Source: Pyrus communis | Taxonomy: Eukaryota > Streptophyta > Magnoliopsida > Rosales > Rosaceae | DNA length: 64,000 bases | Assembly: GCF_963583255.1 (NCBI RefSeq) | Contig: NC_084808.1 | Coordinates: 26,678,300 to 26,742,299, forward strand | Direction: 5' to 3' | In this document: positions 23,608 through 35,496 of the stretch, one piece after another | How the letters are laid out: each line of letters begins with the position of its first letter | How positions within the stretch are numbered: position 1 is the stretch's first letter | The notes under the pieces: generated by a model | Seen by the model: only the letters and a program-made list of their open reading frames with translations | The model's database searches: none | What the model was told of the DNA's origin: nothing | Program-made: the position numbers and the translations under genes

Positions 23608-26010
23608 CTAATGATGCATACCATCCACATCTTGGCTACTGGGGGGAGTACCGGCTCCATAGCTCATCTGGACAACGTTGTGGAGCTCATCCTCCCACAC
23701 ATTTGGTAGCTGTAGCCAAACGTAGGATTATGAATTTCAGTCGTAACATTATAAGACACACTGAAAGCTGAGCAGACGAATAACATTCAGGTGTAAATGG
23801 TTTATGGGATGTTATCCGGTTCAACATGGAAATTCGTTTAACACGATTTTAGCCATCGTTTGAAAGATACCTGAGAAGGCTCCTTGAACCCTCCAGCGAT
23901 AGGTGTCATTTGGGAACCCATGGCTCTCCGAAGTAGATCAGAGGAGCTCCCCATCCCGCAAAGGCCAGCTTGGATAAGTCCTGGTTGAGATGGATGTAGT
24001 TGTGGATAAGCCACAGGCATATCGGGAGAAAACCCCAGCGTCGATGAAGGTCCGACCCGTGACAGAAGGATCTGTGTGGAAATTAATGTACTAGGGTGAA
24101 TCAGATGGCGAACATACATGCAGAAGATTTCTTCTACACTCCCATGGAATGTAGGTAAAATGACTTACGTCTTTTGCAAGGAGGCCTTCAATGTCAAAAT
24201 CGAGTCGCGGATTCACTGTTGCCAGCTTCATTGACAAAAACTACAAGACGAAGAAGTCACTGTCAGATGTGATTGAGTACCTTTTTACTAACGTTTTAGC
24301 TCCTCATATATTATTTGCAACCTTTTTCTTAGAAGCAAGACCTTACCAACATAACAAGTTATGGATAGGTCTTATCCATAAACAAAATTTGCAGAAAGTT
24401 AAGCACCCAAGTCTACCAACGAAAACTTAAAGAGATCAACTCCGATCCAACAGGCAGGACAGATCAATTACCAGATATACTGAGAAAGTTTTCATACCTC
24501 AACCTGCCGTTGTAAAGATTGTACATAGTTAATGATTTCGTCCAGCATCACTGCCTTCCCAGTTACCTGCAATAACCAGTTGATTTTCATAAACAGAAAG
24601 TAGGCGACTCTCGGGTGAGAATATGACACAAATTAGTTATATTTAAGTATTAATTCCAGCAAGAGAAGACAACCTTGCTGCATCCGGGCACAAGATCTTG
24701 AAGAAACTTCATCCTCTCACTGATTTTCTCCCTTCTGACCTGTTGCAAAAACCGATCAACTCCCACCCTAGTGTAATGATGAAACGAATTTCGACATGAT
24801 ATCTTACTCTTTCTGCGAGACTGTGACTATTTGTTGCCTGGCCTCTTCGAGCTCTAACGTGAATATAATCTTCTTTTGGCGGATCGGATGCCTGAGACCC
24901 TTGTTTTCCCGTCTTGTTGGGAGTTGAAGCTGGTTGTTGCTCTCCCTTCTTTTGAAATTCAGTAGTATCCATTGCCGATTCACAGGGTGGTTGTGCATTG
25001 GCCTGATCAAGCTCATTAGCCTGCCATCAAAGATAAATTAACCAACATGAATACTGAATAACGAAACATGAATACTGAATAACGAAAGAAAAAAGGCACT
25101 TTTCAAGATGATGGTTTACCTGCCCACTCCTTTTCCTTTTCTTAGAGCCCTTAGAAGATGGTTCTGCACCCTCCAGCATAGATGCTTCCTCTTGACCAGC
25201 ACCAACACCACTGCTGTAATCAGCTTCATCGGACTCGTTACCAGACCCGCCAATAGCGTGTTTTGCTTCATCACGAGATTTAGCAAGACTCTGACTTTTC
25301 TTTTCATTCTTCAGTGGGCTCCCTTCAGTTGTCCCTTGCTCCAGAGGGAAAGAAACATCTCCATTTAGCTCAGTCCTTTGAGATTGAACACCGGAAACTC
25401 CTTTCGACCCATTACCGGCTACAAGTTCTTGCGTCCATGGCATCATTCCCCCATCCCTAGAATACATACTCATGGTTTCAGGAACACCAAAATGGTTCAC
25501 CATGTCACTAACATTCCCACCATTGAAGCACGAGAACCTCGCAGCACGCTCGATGAATGCAGAATCGGCTGGAAACTGAGACAAGCTCTGTGGGAGCACT
25601 CCAGGCCCATTTGGCAAGAAAATTTCCCCTTTCAACATCGAATTCGGCGGATTCCAAGACATATCAAGTGCTCTATCAATGCCACTTCTCAATGAAACAG
25701 GAATACCTTTCCTAATTCCTATTGAGTCCGAAGTGCTTGCACTGTTCTGAACATTCATGTCACAAAACCCCAATTCCTGTGAACTGGTTGGGTGATCCCA
25801 GAGTGTCGGGTTAAACGATTCCGCCATTGAAGCCGAGGACCGAGAAGACGAACCAACTGCCAAACAATTTCCAGTGGGAACCAAGCCCATGGATGTAGTT
25901 GTGAGATTGGAGCCACCAAATCTCCAGTCTGGTGTAACCCCAGGTGAAAAATTCATAGGATCATCATTCCTATTCTCTAATTCAAATTTATCTTGGTCAC
26001 CCAAATCCAT
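23608..26010 (-). CDS. bHLH transcription factor (CIB / bHLH62-bHLH78-like)
   Basis: Basic helix-loop-helix factor, nuclear, expected to bind E-box DNA as a dimer. Exons, 5' to 3' on the minus strand: 26010-25120, 25020-24808, 24739-24674, 24566-24498, 24240-24169, 24071-23871, 23709-23608; 537 aa. The ATG at 26010 begins MDLGDQDKFELENRND. Residues 1-300 are Ser/Gly/Asn-rich with patches shared by bHLH62/78 relatives, ending in the basic SKKRKRSGQ. The basic region RARRGQATNSHSLAERVRRE (about 353-372) holds the His, Glu and Arg that contact CANNTG sites. The helix-loop-helix SERMKFLQDLVPGCSK ... MLDEIINYVQSLQRQVEFL follows. The tail VWEDELHNVVQMSYG is a conserved CIB-group C-terminus. In Arabidopsis, CIB members act in cryptochrome-linked flowering and growth; transfer of that role is inference. 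All seven joins keep frame. Confidence 0.92.
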
Positions 26011-26709
26011 ATTTTCTCTAACAGAACACCAAAAGTAGCCAAAATCTCCCAATTTTGACCACCCCAATTAAAACCCTAGAACCCTAATTTCAATTTGACT
26101 AAAACAGCAGAGAAAAAAGCAAATTAAAAACAGGGGAAGTAAGGGAAAGTATAATTTAACTCAAATAATCTCAAAAACGTGAACTTTAAATTTGCAATTG
26201 AAGAAACTTCAAGCAGCTCTGAGAAAAATGACCTCAGGAAACCCCAAAAGTAAAGAAATCACGTGCTATATGAAGATAACTACACAAAGAAAAGGGCTTT
26301 GGGAGAAAGATCCAGACTTGAATTCAATTAACGAGCAGGAGAATTCCAAAACAGTGAAACAAAACCCATGTACCTAAAAAAACAGTACCAAATATCACTC
26401 CAAAGTACAGCTACCATTTCCAATGACCACTCAAATTTGCAGTACCAAATTTGATAAGGGGAAGCAGTCCCAAGGCAGAAGGCTAAAACAAGACAGTTGG
26501 AAGAAAGGGCAGGTAAAAGTGTAGGGGAGAGGCAGTCAATTAAATAAAGAACATTGATTTCAGCATAATAAATGCCCTATTCAAAACCCTAGTAAGAGTT
26601 GCAGGAAACCCTCTGCTTAGAGGGAGAGAAAGAGACCCAACTCAAAAGTGGTAATTAGAAAGAAACCCATTTGAGATTCTGTGCTACTTTTGGCTCTCTG
26701 TCCTGCATT
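26011..26709 (-). promoter_or_regulatory. bHLH gene 5' UTR / proximal promoter
   Basis: Immediately upstream (on the minus strand) of the bHLH ATG. AG-rich leader-like DNA with no competing ORF. The transcription start cannot be fixed from sequence. The open stretch upstream of the ATG contains no earlier in-frame ATG. Confidence 0.4.
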
Positions 26710-26832
26710 CCAGCTCTCTACTTGAAGCAATCTTTTATTCAATTTGGGTTTTGGGTTGGCTTTGTTCAAAACCCCTTCCTGTTTTTAAGCTCAGCAGCTC
26801 TGGTTACACTCGCTGTCACACAACCAAAAAAC

Positions 26833-26873
<41 letters not shown>

Positions 26874-27103
26874 GCATATAAAAGCAAAGGCTTTAAAGTT
26901 GTAGAGAGAGAACAAGAAAACAGGTTCCTTTTGATGGGAGCTCGATTGGAGTAGATAAATGGGTAGTTTAAGCCATTCCAGCTTTCTACTTGAAGCAATC
27001 TTTTATTCAATTTGGGTTTTGGGTTGGCCTTGTTCAAAACCCCTTCCTGTTTTTAAGCTCAGCAGCTCTGGTTACACTCGCTGTCACACAACCAAAAAAC
27101 AGT

Positions 27104-27137
<34 letters not shown>

Positions 27138-27231
27138 CGAGAGCTGCATATAAAAAGCAAAGGCATTAATGTTGTAGAGAGAGAACAAGAAAATAGTTTC
27201 CTTCTGATGGCAGCTCGATTGGAGTAGATAA
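26710..27231. repeat. tandem duplication (about 250 bp, offset 268) carrying GA/CT microsatellites
   Basis: Copy 1 at 26710-26958 and copy 2 at 26978-27231 share CCAGCTCTCTACTTGAAGC, the TTGGGTTTTGGGTTGG block, CTCGCTGTCACACAACC, a (GA)n tract and GCTCGATTGGAGTAGATA. The GA tracts differ: about 20 uninterrupted GA units in copy 1 (26833-26870), a shorter and interrupted one in copy 2 (27103-27143). Read from the bHLH gene's strand they are CT repeats in its distal 5' leader or promoter, a common site for GAGA-binding factors. Confidence 0.85.
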
Positions 27232-27411
27232 GCCACAAGCAGTGATGAGTTACCCAGGCAAAAATGGGTAGTTTAAAAATGGGCAGTTTAAGCCATTTTG
27301 ATGAGTTACCCAGGCAAAAATATGTTCAATATTGTAGCTAATTGAGTAGTTAAAATTTGCCAACACCCCAATTTTGAAATTGCCATGGAGTCTCAAGTTT
27401 CTATTCGTAGA

Positions 27412-27604
27412 ACATGGATTCTCTTCGAATCCATGCATCTTAATTCTAGGGATTCATCAATACGAACCATTGAATTTAGATTCAACAGCTACAAATAGGG
27501 GTCCACTATAAAGTTATAATAATTTTAACCATTAGATCAAATTTCAATGACCCCGATTGATAGATCCCTTGAATTATGATGCATGGATCAGAGATGATCC
27601 ATGT
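27412..27604. mobile_element. foldback MITE, family B copy 1
   Basis: A long near-palindrome: the left arm ACATGGATTCTCTTCGAATCC through TTAATTCTAGGGATTCATCAA pairs with the right arm GATAGATCCCTTGAATTATGA through GATCCATGTCC. The centre has the family phrase CAACAGCTACAAATAGGGGTC and AAGTTATAATAATTTTAACC. Related copies lie at 29435-29629 and 38091-38221. Confidence 0.7.
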
Positions 27605-27863
27605 CCCTATTTATAATAAAGTATTTCATGTGAAGGAAGAAGACAAAAGTAAAAGATAAAAGTAGATGTTAGAGATGAAAATAAAATAATAATAAAATTT
27701 GCCTACTTCGTTTGCCTATTTCAGTGAAGTGACACACTTTTTATGAGGTAATTGAGTATGCAACTTGTCACACTAGTCCTTATAGTACATTTTTGCGTAT
27801 GCCCTTTGCACACTATTGGAGATGTAGAGGAGTAGGCAAATGAGTAATCAAACTCTTTTTTAT
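27605..27863. other. AT-rich intergenic, no gene
   Basis: Contains GAGTAGGCAAATGAGTAATC-like phrases that recur near 28073-28108, probably remnants of another short element. No coding signal. Confidence 0.4.
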
Positions 27864-28030
27864 GGGAGTACGATTCTTTATCCTTCCCCCCTTCAATCTC
27901 CCCTCACTTTTTTTTTTTTTCCTCTCTTTATAAAAAAGTCAACATCAGATATTAACGTGGCTTAATCGTGACATTCAAATATAAGGAGTTGGAGGGGAGG
28001 GAGATTTGAATGAGAGAGAATTCTACTCTC
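27864..28030. mobile_element. foldback MITE, family C copy 1
   Basis: The left end GGGAGTACGATTCTTTATCC pairs with the right end GAGAGAATTCTACTCTC. The interior reads TTTATAAAAAAGTCAACATC and ACGTGGCTTAATCGTGACAT. The same interior order (TATAAAGAAATCAATATAAA, GACGTGACTTAATTGTGAC) occurs at 32965-33148. Confidence 0.65.
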
Positions 28031-29434
28031 TTTTGAGTTTTGACGAGTCATATAGGCAAAATCAAGCACCAATAGAGTAATCAATTGAGTAGGCAAACTT
28101 TGCTTACTCCCTCGAAGTAAACAGGGTTGCCTGCCACTATTACACGGGTAAGCAAAAGTATTCCATGTGACGAGAACAAGACAAAGTTAAAAGATAAGTA
28201 AATATCAAATGTGAAAAAAATCGAACCGAACTAAAATTGACCCAAACGGAATCAAACAATAATTTCAGTTTGATTTTTGGTTTTAACGAAAAATCAAACC
28301 GATGGAAACCGAATCCACCCATACAGTTTTAGGTCTGCATGGAGGATTAGAGATGATGCTTTTAGAGAGGGAGAAAGATAAGAGTATTGACAATTGGCAA
28401 GGGTCTTGCTTTTATACCCACGCCTACATAAAGAAGAGAGCTCTTGATGATTAACCACCGCACTGACCGCACTGACACGGTAAAATATAAATAACACTCT
28501 CCCTTCTCCTCCCCAAAACCCAAATCTTTACTTTTACTTACTCACTTTAACCAATCTCTTTATTTTACTTGAGTTTTCTTTATTATAAGTGATATTAATA
28601 CGATTCTAAGTTACACAAAAAAGCGAGAGAGTTAAACTTGAAACGCAATGAATTAAAGAGAAAATTCTTAACTCATCGAGACAATTCTTCATTTATTTAT
28701 TTAAATTACTTGGGTGTTTGTTTTTTTTAAACTCTGTTGTATTCGATCAAGTTGAATAATTGCATTAGCTTAAGCAGACTCATTGCATTGTTCTTCATTG
28801 CACCTTGGGACATGAGCTTAATAACATCTTTAATCTGGTTTGTTTGATCAAGGGCCTCAAATCTAACTCATTTTTCTCACTGCATTTTCTAATGGAATAA
28901 TTAATAGTCAATTAAGAAACTAATTAAGCCATCTGGTTTATGTACCCTGCATTATTGTTTGGGAAGATCTATGCTATCTTCATCTTGATAGCTTGACCAT
29001 CTTATATTAGCAGAGTAGCACATTTTGATGTATCTGTTTGTTTTATGGTGGATCCTATTATATACATTTAGCGGAAAGTGATTTTCATACTTCATTTTTT
29101 TCGTCCGCATTATTCCTTTTTGGCCTTTTTTTTTTTAATAAAAAAAAAAAAAAACAATGTACAAACAAAGAAAGGGATGTAGAAAGAGATATACGCCTCA
29201 TGATCTAATCATCCAAAACAGTATTAAAATCTTTATTTTTGAACAAGTTGTACTAGAGATATTTTAGTGTGCTAGAACACAGGACAATGGATCACATATT
29301 ACTACAATTTGTAAAAATTATTTTTTTCAAGTGTTCTTGTAATTATATAATCAATGTAATGTATGAACTTGTATTTCAAGCACACTGAAAAATCTGTCCT
29401 ACCTAAAGGTCATGCAAGAACTATTGAAAAAACA
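28031..29434. other. gene-free intergenic DNA
   Basis: AT-rich, with no recognisable coding or RNA gene. Contains a poly-T/poly-A palindrome at about 29126-29154 and AAAATCGAACCGAACTAAAA-like low-complexity sequence around 28217-28310. Short ORFs here lack any protein resemblance. Confidence 0.5.
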
Positions 29435-29629
29435 GGAATTGGATCATCTCCTGAGCAGGAGATCAAGATCCTCCTGACCCACTAACATGGACCGTTGAAT
29501 TTTGATTTAACGGTTACAAATAGAGGACCTCTCTAAAAGTTATAATAATTGTAACCGTTTGATCAAAATTCAACGGTCCATGTTAGTAAATTAGGAGGAT
29601 CGTGATCTCTCAGGAGGGGATCCAATTCC
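29435..29629. mobile_element. foldback MITE, family B copy 2 (almost perfect palindrome)
   Basis: About 195 bp in which the left arm (GGAATTGGATCATCTCCTGA ... CTAACATGGACCGTTGAATT) is matched by the right arm (AATTCAACGGTCCATGTTAG ... GAGGGGATCCAATTCC). The loop contains the family phrase GTTACAAATAGAGGACC and AAAGTTATAATAATTGTAACC. It is the best preserved of the three copies in this window, and a single-stranded copy would fold into a hairpin of about 85 bp. Confidence 0.85.
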
Positions 29630-29787
29630 GAAAAAACATGAGTCGTAGTATAGTAGCTATGGCTTACCATTGATGGACTGTCCCTCTCTCTCTCTCTCAT
29701 GTCATTATTAGTTGGCATTGGGACTTGCAATCACAGTGACCCAAGCCTTAGAATAATGGAATCTCCCCTCCACTCTCTTTCTGAAAA

Positions 29788-29941
29788 TGATAATTTTAAT
29801 GAAAAAGTTTTCCGGTTCATTTTAATTAAAAATTATATTTTAAAATTAAAAAATTAATTATAATACTATTTATTTTGTTTTTTATTTTATCTTTTTCGTT
29901 AAAACTTAAAGTTTTCAAACATTTTTTATTAATTTTCTATT
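29788..29941 (+). mobile_element. decayed MITE, family A copy 2
   Basis: Degenerate but collinear with 17272-17428: ATTTTAATGAAAAAGTTT, GGTTCATTTTAATTAAAAA, ATACTATTTATTTTGTTTTT, CGTTAAAACTTAAAGTTTTC and TTTTATTAATTTTCTA occur in the same order. More AT-rich than the other copies, consistent with age. Confidence 0.55.
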
Positions 29942-30885
29942 TAAAAAATCCTAATCTCTTTAAACCTTCAAGCTATAAACAATACAAATTTGACTAAATA
30001 GGGACGTGCATGATTAATTTGTGTTCATTTGGTTTTTTAACTAGTTCTGTTTGAGGGAAATTCTTTGGTTTGTACTCTGAATTATCATAAAATTTTTACA
30101 CTTTGTGTTGGTTTAATAGAAGTATTTTTGCACATAAAATTTAATCAAAATTTCGAGTGCTCGTGTGAGCATCAAACAACACTGTTAGGATTTTTAAACA
30201 CTTCTAATTATTTATGTATGACATTAATAAAAGTACTTTTGATTATTTAAAAGCGATTTAAACTTTTCTAAAAGCATTTCTACTCCTAGAGAAGGGAAAG
30301 ACAAGACGGAAAATAAACTAAACACACATGTAAAAGTTAGTCTATATATTATGATTAAATACTACATAAAAAATGATTAATCATCTCGATGTGCAATGTA
30401 AGAGAAAGAATGAATAAACTGGGTTAGTGGGGGATAGTCCAATGGAGAAGACAACGAAAACAAAACCCCACAGACTCAGGCTCAGGCTGAGGCTGCTGCC
30501 GCCTTGTTAAGGAAACAAATATTTTTCATTGCGAAGGAAATATTGATGAAATACTACGTGTTTTTATATAAATAGTGAGAAATTTTATTTGTTAAATTCT
30601 TAACTTTTTAATATACATATCTCTTTATTTGTATAATGATACGTGATGTACTACCTCGTGTGCCGATCAAATAGAAAAATCTCTCGTTAAGGAAACAGAG
30701 ATTAAGATTCCTCCATATCAATTTCTCCAATTAAATTATGAGGAAGCCAAGAACAAGGCAAATGGGTTATTGACACGTGTAATTGTGTGCTCTTCTGTAT
30801 AGGAGGCCAATTGATTAGTGTCATTATCTGAAATATACACAAGAAAGTTAGAAATAAATATATTTATAATATATAATAGGAGTAT
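29942..30885. other. gene-free intergenic DNA
   Basis: AT-rich. A short GC-richer patch near 30432-30505 (CAGGCTCAGGCTGAGGCTGC) is a local repeat of CAGGCT. There is no recognisable gene. The ORF at 30065-30250 looks like chance. Confidence 0.45.
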
Positions 30886-31016
30886 AATATCAACACACTT
30901 CATTTTACTTCTTACATATCTTTTTAATTTTCGACCATCGGATCAGTGAATTGAAGAAGATCAACGGACATAAATTATCAAGGAGTATGTGAGAAGTAAA
31001 ATAAAATGTGTGGATA
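30886..31016. mobile_element. foldback MITE, family D copy 1
   Basis: The left arm, TATCAACACACTTCATTTTAC, matches the reverse complement of the right arm, TATCCACACATTTTATTTTAC, extending into TTCTTACATA and TTCTCACATA. The centre has GACCATCGGATCAGTGAATTG. Sister copy at 32521-32660. Confidence 0.7.
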
Positions 31017-32520
31017 GTACATCCCTTTATAATATAGTAGTGAGGGTAGGTTCATGGTATTGGTTGGCAATGGATGGCTCTCCTTTTGGGAAATCAAAAA
31101 CAAAGCAAGCAATCAAATCCCATCCATGGAATGGCAACATGGGATAATAGGAGAGTGGGGATTCAAGATCTCTTAACCAGAGCTTTAGAATTATTTAACC
31201 TCGATCAAAGACTCTAAACCAAGTATGTTCATCATGACTTTTAATCAATTGGACAAGCACGTTTCAGACTTCTTCGAATTATGTAATTTCATTATTGTGC
31301 TTACAAACAGTGTCATGCAAGTTTAAATTTACGCACGTACAAGAATTTTTAATTATTAAACTTAAAACTTGTCAAAACAATAAGTTATAGTTTGACGATG
31401 AGATAACGTATTCACAATAAAATTACGTAATAACAAATCATATGTAATTAAGTATCAAACTCATTACACACTCTTGCTTATATATGTTAATGGAACTTGA
31501 TACTTTTTTCAGTCAAATGAGCTAGACAATTATCACCAAAACAAATGCTAGTTGATCTTTAACATTCTTATATACATTTCAATTAAAACATGTGTGCATA
31601 ATTAAGAATTTATAACTAGAAAACCCAAGAAATTATAATTCAAGTTAAACAAATTGTCCAAGTGAGACAGCCATTCAATATATGTCCTTCTTAAGTTGCA
31701 AATCTATTTCTTCCTTTCTCTCACCAAATTGTTTAAAAATTAATTAAAGTTACTTTCAAGGAATTAATCAATTAATTAAGGAAGTAAGTGCATGATGGAA
31801 TATGTAACTCGAATTGCACAGCGCATTTTGTTTGACTTGGCCATATTCCTATGAACGTATATTTAGTTAAGTTAAACCTTAACTAATTAATAATTAGGAT
31901 GCAAATTAAGATCTTGAAGAGTAGAGGAAAGGAAGAATGTCAGCTGGGCTGGGTCTACAATGGACACAACAGATAATATTATGATCTCCTCCAAAAAAAT
32001 ATATATATTTTGATGATGAATTTCATGCAAAATCATTACATTGAATCATTATAAGATGCTGGTCGAAATTGAATGATTGTTTTCAAGCTTTTTTGGCTTC
32101 TTTTGGCTCGCTTTTCTGAAACCCTAATTCCATATGATCCACCTTTTTTATTTTCAAGCTTTCTAAGCAGATTATGCTTCTTTAAAATGTGGGGGTCTTT
32201 CCTGTTCCTTTTCCTTTCCTGTTCCTTTTCCCCTGGATTTTTACCTTTTGATCTCTCCTGCAAAAGTTGCAAAATGTAAGAGAAATAATGGACCTTTGTA
32301 TGGTATAGCATTGTGATAAAAGAGTGTCTGCTATTCCACCTTTCTCTCCATGCATGCATATGAATGGAGAGACCAGAGACTCGTAGGGACTGCTAATAGG
32401 ACTCTTTAAGCATATAGTAGGTAGGTACAGATAAACGGGTGAAAAATCAGGTCTTGTAAGGTAAAGTGTCGATTCAGATCACGATTTCTTGCCGTAATAG
32501 CAGTACTGATCATATATGGA
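31017..32520. other. gene-free intergenic DNA with one unexplained ORF
   Basis: AT-rich. On the minus strand at about 32036-32359 there is an open frame rich in Lys/Arg/Glu with an internal repeat of GGAACAGGAAAGGAAAA. The protein is not recognised and the composition suggests purine-rich sequence rather than a gene. No RNA gene is found. Confidence 0.4.
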
Positions 32521-32660
32521 TAGTGGTAACACACCTATTTTTACCTCTCACATATTATTGTTAATTTTTTGTCATTGATCTTCTTCAATTAATCCAATTC
32601 GACGATCGAAAATTGAGAAAAACGTGTGAAAAATGAAAATGGATGTGTGGATACCACTAC
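32521..32660. mobile_element. foldback MITE, family D copy 2
   Basis: The left arm TAGTGGTAACACACCTATTTT matches the reverse complement of the right arm, TAGTGGTATCCACACATCCAT. The centre reads TCTTCTTCAATTAATCC and CGACGATCGAAAATTGAG, as in copy 1. Confidence 0.7.
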
Positions 32661-32964
32661 CCATGTTTATATTATTAACGGCTCAAAATAATTTGTGATT
32701 TGGTATTGTAGACTGTCGACGTTAATCCTTTTTGAGTGTGTAGCGGTCACACTGACTACAATAATTTGTAATTGATATTTCATGAACGTCTAATATAAAA
32801 TATGAGTCGGTAAATCATGCAGCAGCGAGGGCCAACTATACCGTTAAGAGTTTATCCTTACTCTTATCCATGTGAATTCACTAGCTACCTATATAAGTTG
32901 AACCTAGAACTTTATCATTTATCATTATCTTCGTAATTTATCTTGGAATCACTAGCTCCTTATT

Positions 32965-33148
32965 ATGCTATACGGATTCTCCCTTCTAAATCCTCTCCCC
33001 TTCCCTTATCTCTCACTTTCATTTTTGTCTTTCTCTTTCTATAAAGAAATCAATATAAAATGTTGACGTGACTTAATTGTGACGGTTCAAATAGAAGAAG
33101 ATTGGAGAGGAGAAGAATTTGGAACGAAGAGAATCCTACTCCTATGCT
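32965..33148. mobile_element. foldback MITE, family C copy 2
   Basis: The left end, TATGCTATACGGATTCTCCC, pairs with the right end, AGAGAATCCTACTCCTATGC. The interior is collinear with 27864-28030. Confidence 0.6.
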
Positions 33149-34782
33149 AAAACCTTATTAGTGAAATATAATGCTTAAACCCTTTTCCTCCACGTTGCTT
33201 ATTTCGGATGATGCTCTATCAATGGCTTTCCTTAGTACTTGACACTACGTGTCCACCATTTAAACAAAATTTGCAGTCACATTACAAATATTTGTTCCGA
33301 GTACAAGCTCACGAGCAATGTTTCTTGTTTGGTAAGGATAATGTCTTTATCTAATCCAAAACCCTAATTGATCAAAACACCGCAAAAAGTCGATGAAAGA
33401 GTAAATGCAGATGCATGGAAAGCTATAGCTAGCAAGTATCGAAACGTCACACCCTAATTTAATAACATGTGGCTTCTGCAGTGTTTGGTGACGCAGACAC
33501 AGTGGGAGATTTGTTTCAATCCTTTTGTGTTGTTTTTTGCTTAGTTAATGATACATGGCTAACAAAAGATAGATAAAAACACTAAGTGGAGGATGGGTCC
33601 AAAAAGATGGAAAATCATTTTGCTTGGATGGGATATGTGTATAAAGACTCCTTAGAAAAGTAATATGGAGGCTTTTGGATTGGAAGAGAGTGTCTCTCTT
33701 TGTAGGGCAACGGATAAGAGTACTGTTGTTTGAGCATGTTTTTTCCCTACTTTGACATCCTCTGCTTGCCGCTTGGAAATTAAAGTGAGTGTTTGGGATA
33801 TCGAATGTTTTGTAATTTAGATTTTAGTGGTCTGGCATGCAGATGTTTCAGTATTTAGGTATTGTTTGGTATACATGATTGAACTAGATAAGAGAAGAGT
33901 GATTTGTAATTTGAAGAAATTAGAAGAAGATTAGACATGAAAATAATTTCTCTCTTGTTATTCTCTCGTTTTGAGAAGGATTGTAATGGCTATTTTTTAT
34001 TTTTTACTTTTTTTTCTGAGTAATCTCTCTCCTAGCTCCAAGTTGGCCACAACTTTTTCATTTCTTCTTTCAACGTGCTTTGTAAATAGTGATTTATCCA
34101 TTTCATTCAGTCCAATTCTTTATACCAAACGATGATTTAGGAGGCTTTCCTCACATGGATTAAGAGAGAGATGTATATCATTTGCAACTTTTAATAGTAT
34201 TTCCATTAAGAAAAGTACTCCACCTCTGCGTCGAGGTTCTTAAATAAGTCAATTCACATCTTCGACCTATGCTGCTATGCTATGCATAACTCCATTGAAA
34301 AGGGGGAGTTTCTTTTGTATTGGCTGCAAACGAAGTGCTACATCAAACTATTGTCTCAACCGTACAAATTCTTAGGACCGAACCACTGGATCACGTGAAC
34401 GTCTAGCTGAAGATACATTAGGTGCTGCCAGAAGGGGACGAGTGGACATGATTGGGGTGTTTTTGTGTCTTAAGTCGGTGGGTTACGTAATGGTTTTCCA
34501 AACCCTTTTCCTCCAGGTTGCTTAGTTGGGCTTGGTGTGGTGCTGCGATGCTATTTCTGGCCTGAACATCGATTATCTCCTCGTTGGCGGCGACCTTGGA
34601 GGCCGCTGACTTAGCAAATGTGGCCGCGGCGGACTACATCTTATTTTGGGAATTAGGTTTATTTTGTAATGGTTTGTTGCCTTTAAATTTTTTTGAGTCT
34701 AAACTTGTGTGGGGCTTTATTTTATTTTTTGGTTGTAGTTCTCATTTCATTGGATTTTTTTACGTTTTTATGTCTGCTTTAT
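33149..34782. other. gene-free intergenic DNA
   Basis: AT-rich with no convincing gene. CCCTTTTCCTCCA..GTTGCTTA occurs twice (about 33181-33200 and 34504-34523). A GC-rich patch at 34580-34637 (GGCGGCGACCTTGGAGGCCG) has a short ORF without homology that I recognise. Confidence 0.4.
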
Positions 34783-35040
34783 TTAGAGCAGTTTCACCCC
34801 TAACACATATGCGCCAGTATCCAATGCATTTATCCACTCAATGAACAGTGATAGACTCCAATGAACAGTAATAGGCCAAATGCATTTCCACCCCTAAAAA
34901 AATGTGTTGGCAAAAAGTCTAAAAATGTGCTGGCACAAACGATCTCCACCTCTACAAAATGCGCTAGCACCCAGCCCATTTAAAATTTTTTAAATTTTTT
35001 TATAAAAGAATAAATAAAAAAAATAGTTTTAATTTCGAAT

Positions 35041-35365
35041 AAGATTTTTAACCAATCTCGTCACGCCACGTGTCATTATCCGAAAATACTATTTTGTTAA
35101 TAGATTTATGCTAAGATTTGCAACCAATCCCGACGCGCCACGTGTCACTATCTGTTTACAATAATTTAGCCAAGATTACGATAAGATTTTCAACCAATCT
35201 TATTACGCTACGTGTCATTATCTGAAAGTACTATTTTGTGGATGGATTTCCGATAGGATTTTCAACCAATCCTGACGCACCACGTGTCACTTCTTGTTTG
35301 CAATAATTTAGCCAAGATTTCGATAAGATTTTCAACTAATCACGTAGTGCCATGTGGCATTGTCC
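35041..35365 (+). repeat. five about-71-bp tandem repeats with G-box cores inside the Harbinger 5' region
   Basis: Units begin near 35041, 35112, 35182, 35255 and 35325, each with AAGATTTTCAACCAATC followed by a ...GCCACGTGTCATTATC block. CACGTG is kept in units 1, 2 and 4. Unit 3 has CTACGTGTC and unit 5 has CCATGTGGC. Alternate units share linkers (CAATAATTTAGCCAAGATT after units 2 and 4; ACTATTTTGT after 1 and 3), so the array grew as a two-unit block of about 142 bp. It lies just upstream of the transposase start. Confidence 0.8.
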
Positions 35366-35496
35366 AGAACCTCATCCTTTATTTTTTTGTCCATATAAAC
35401 CCTACCTCTCTATGTCCATCCTCACATCAAACTCAATCCTTCTTTTTAGCTCTCAATCCTTCTTCATCGTTTTCAAATCTTGAGTTTTTTTTTACA

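Noticed and set aside
32036..32359. 107-codon minus-strand ORF rich in Lys and Arg
   Set aside because: Composition follows a purine-rich repeat (GGAACAGGAAAGG), no domain is recognised, and there is no convincing promoter or splice context.
33668..33700. miR159-like string TTTTGGATTGGAAGAGAG
   Set aside because: It differs from miR159 at several positions and I see no complementary arm nearby to form a precursor hairpin.
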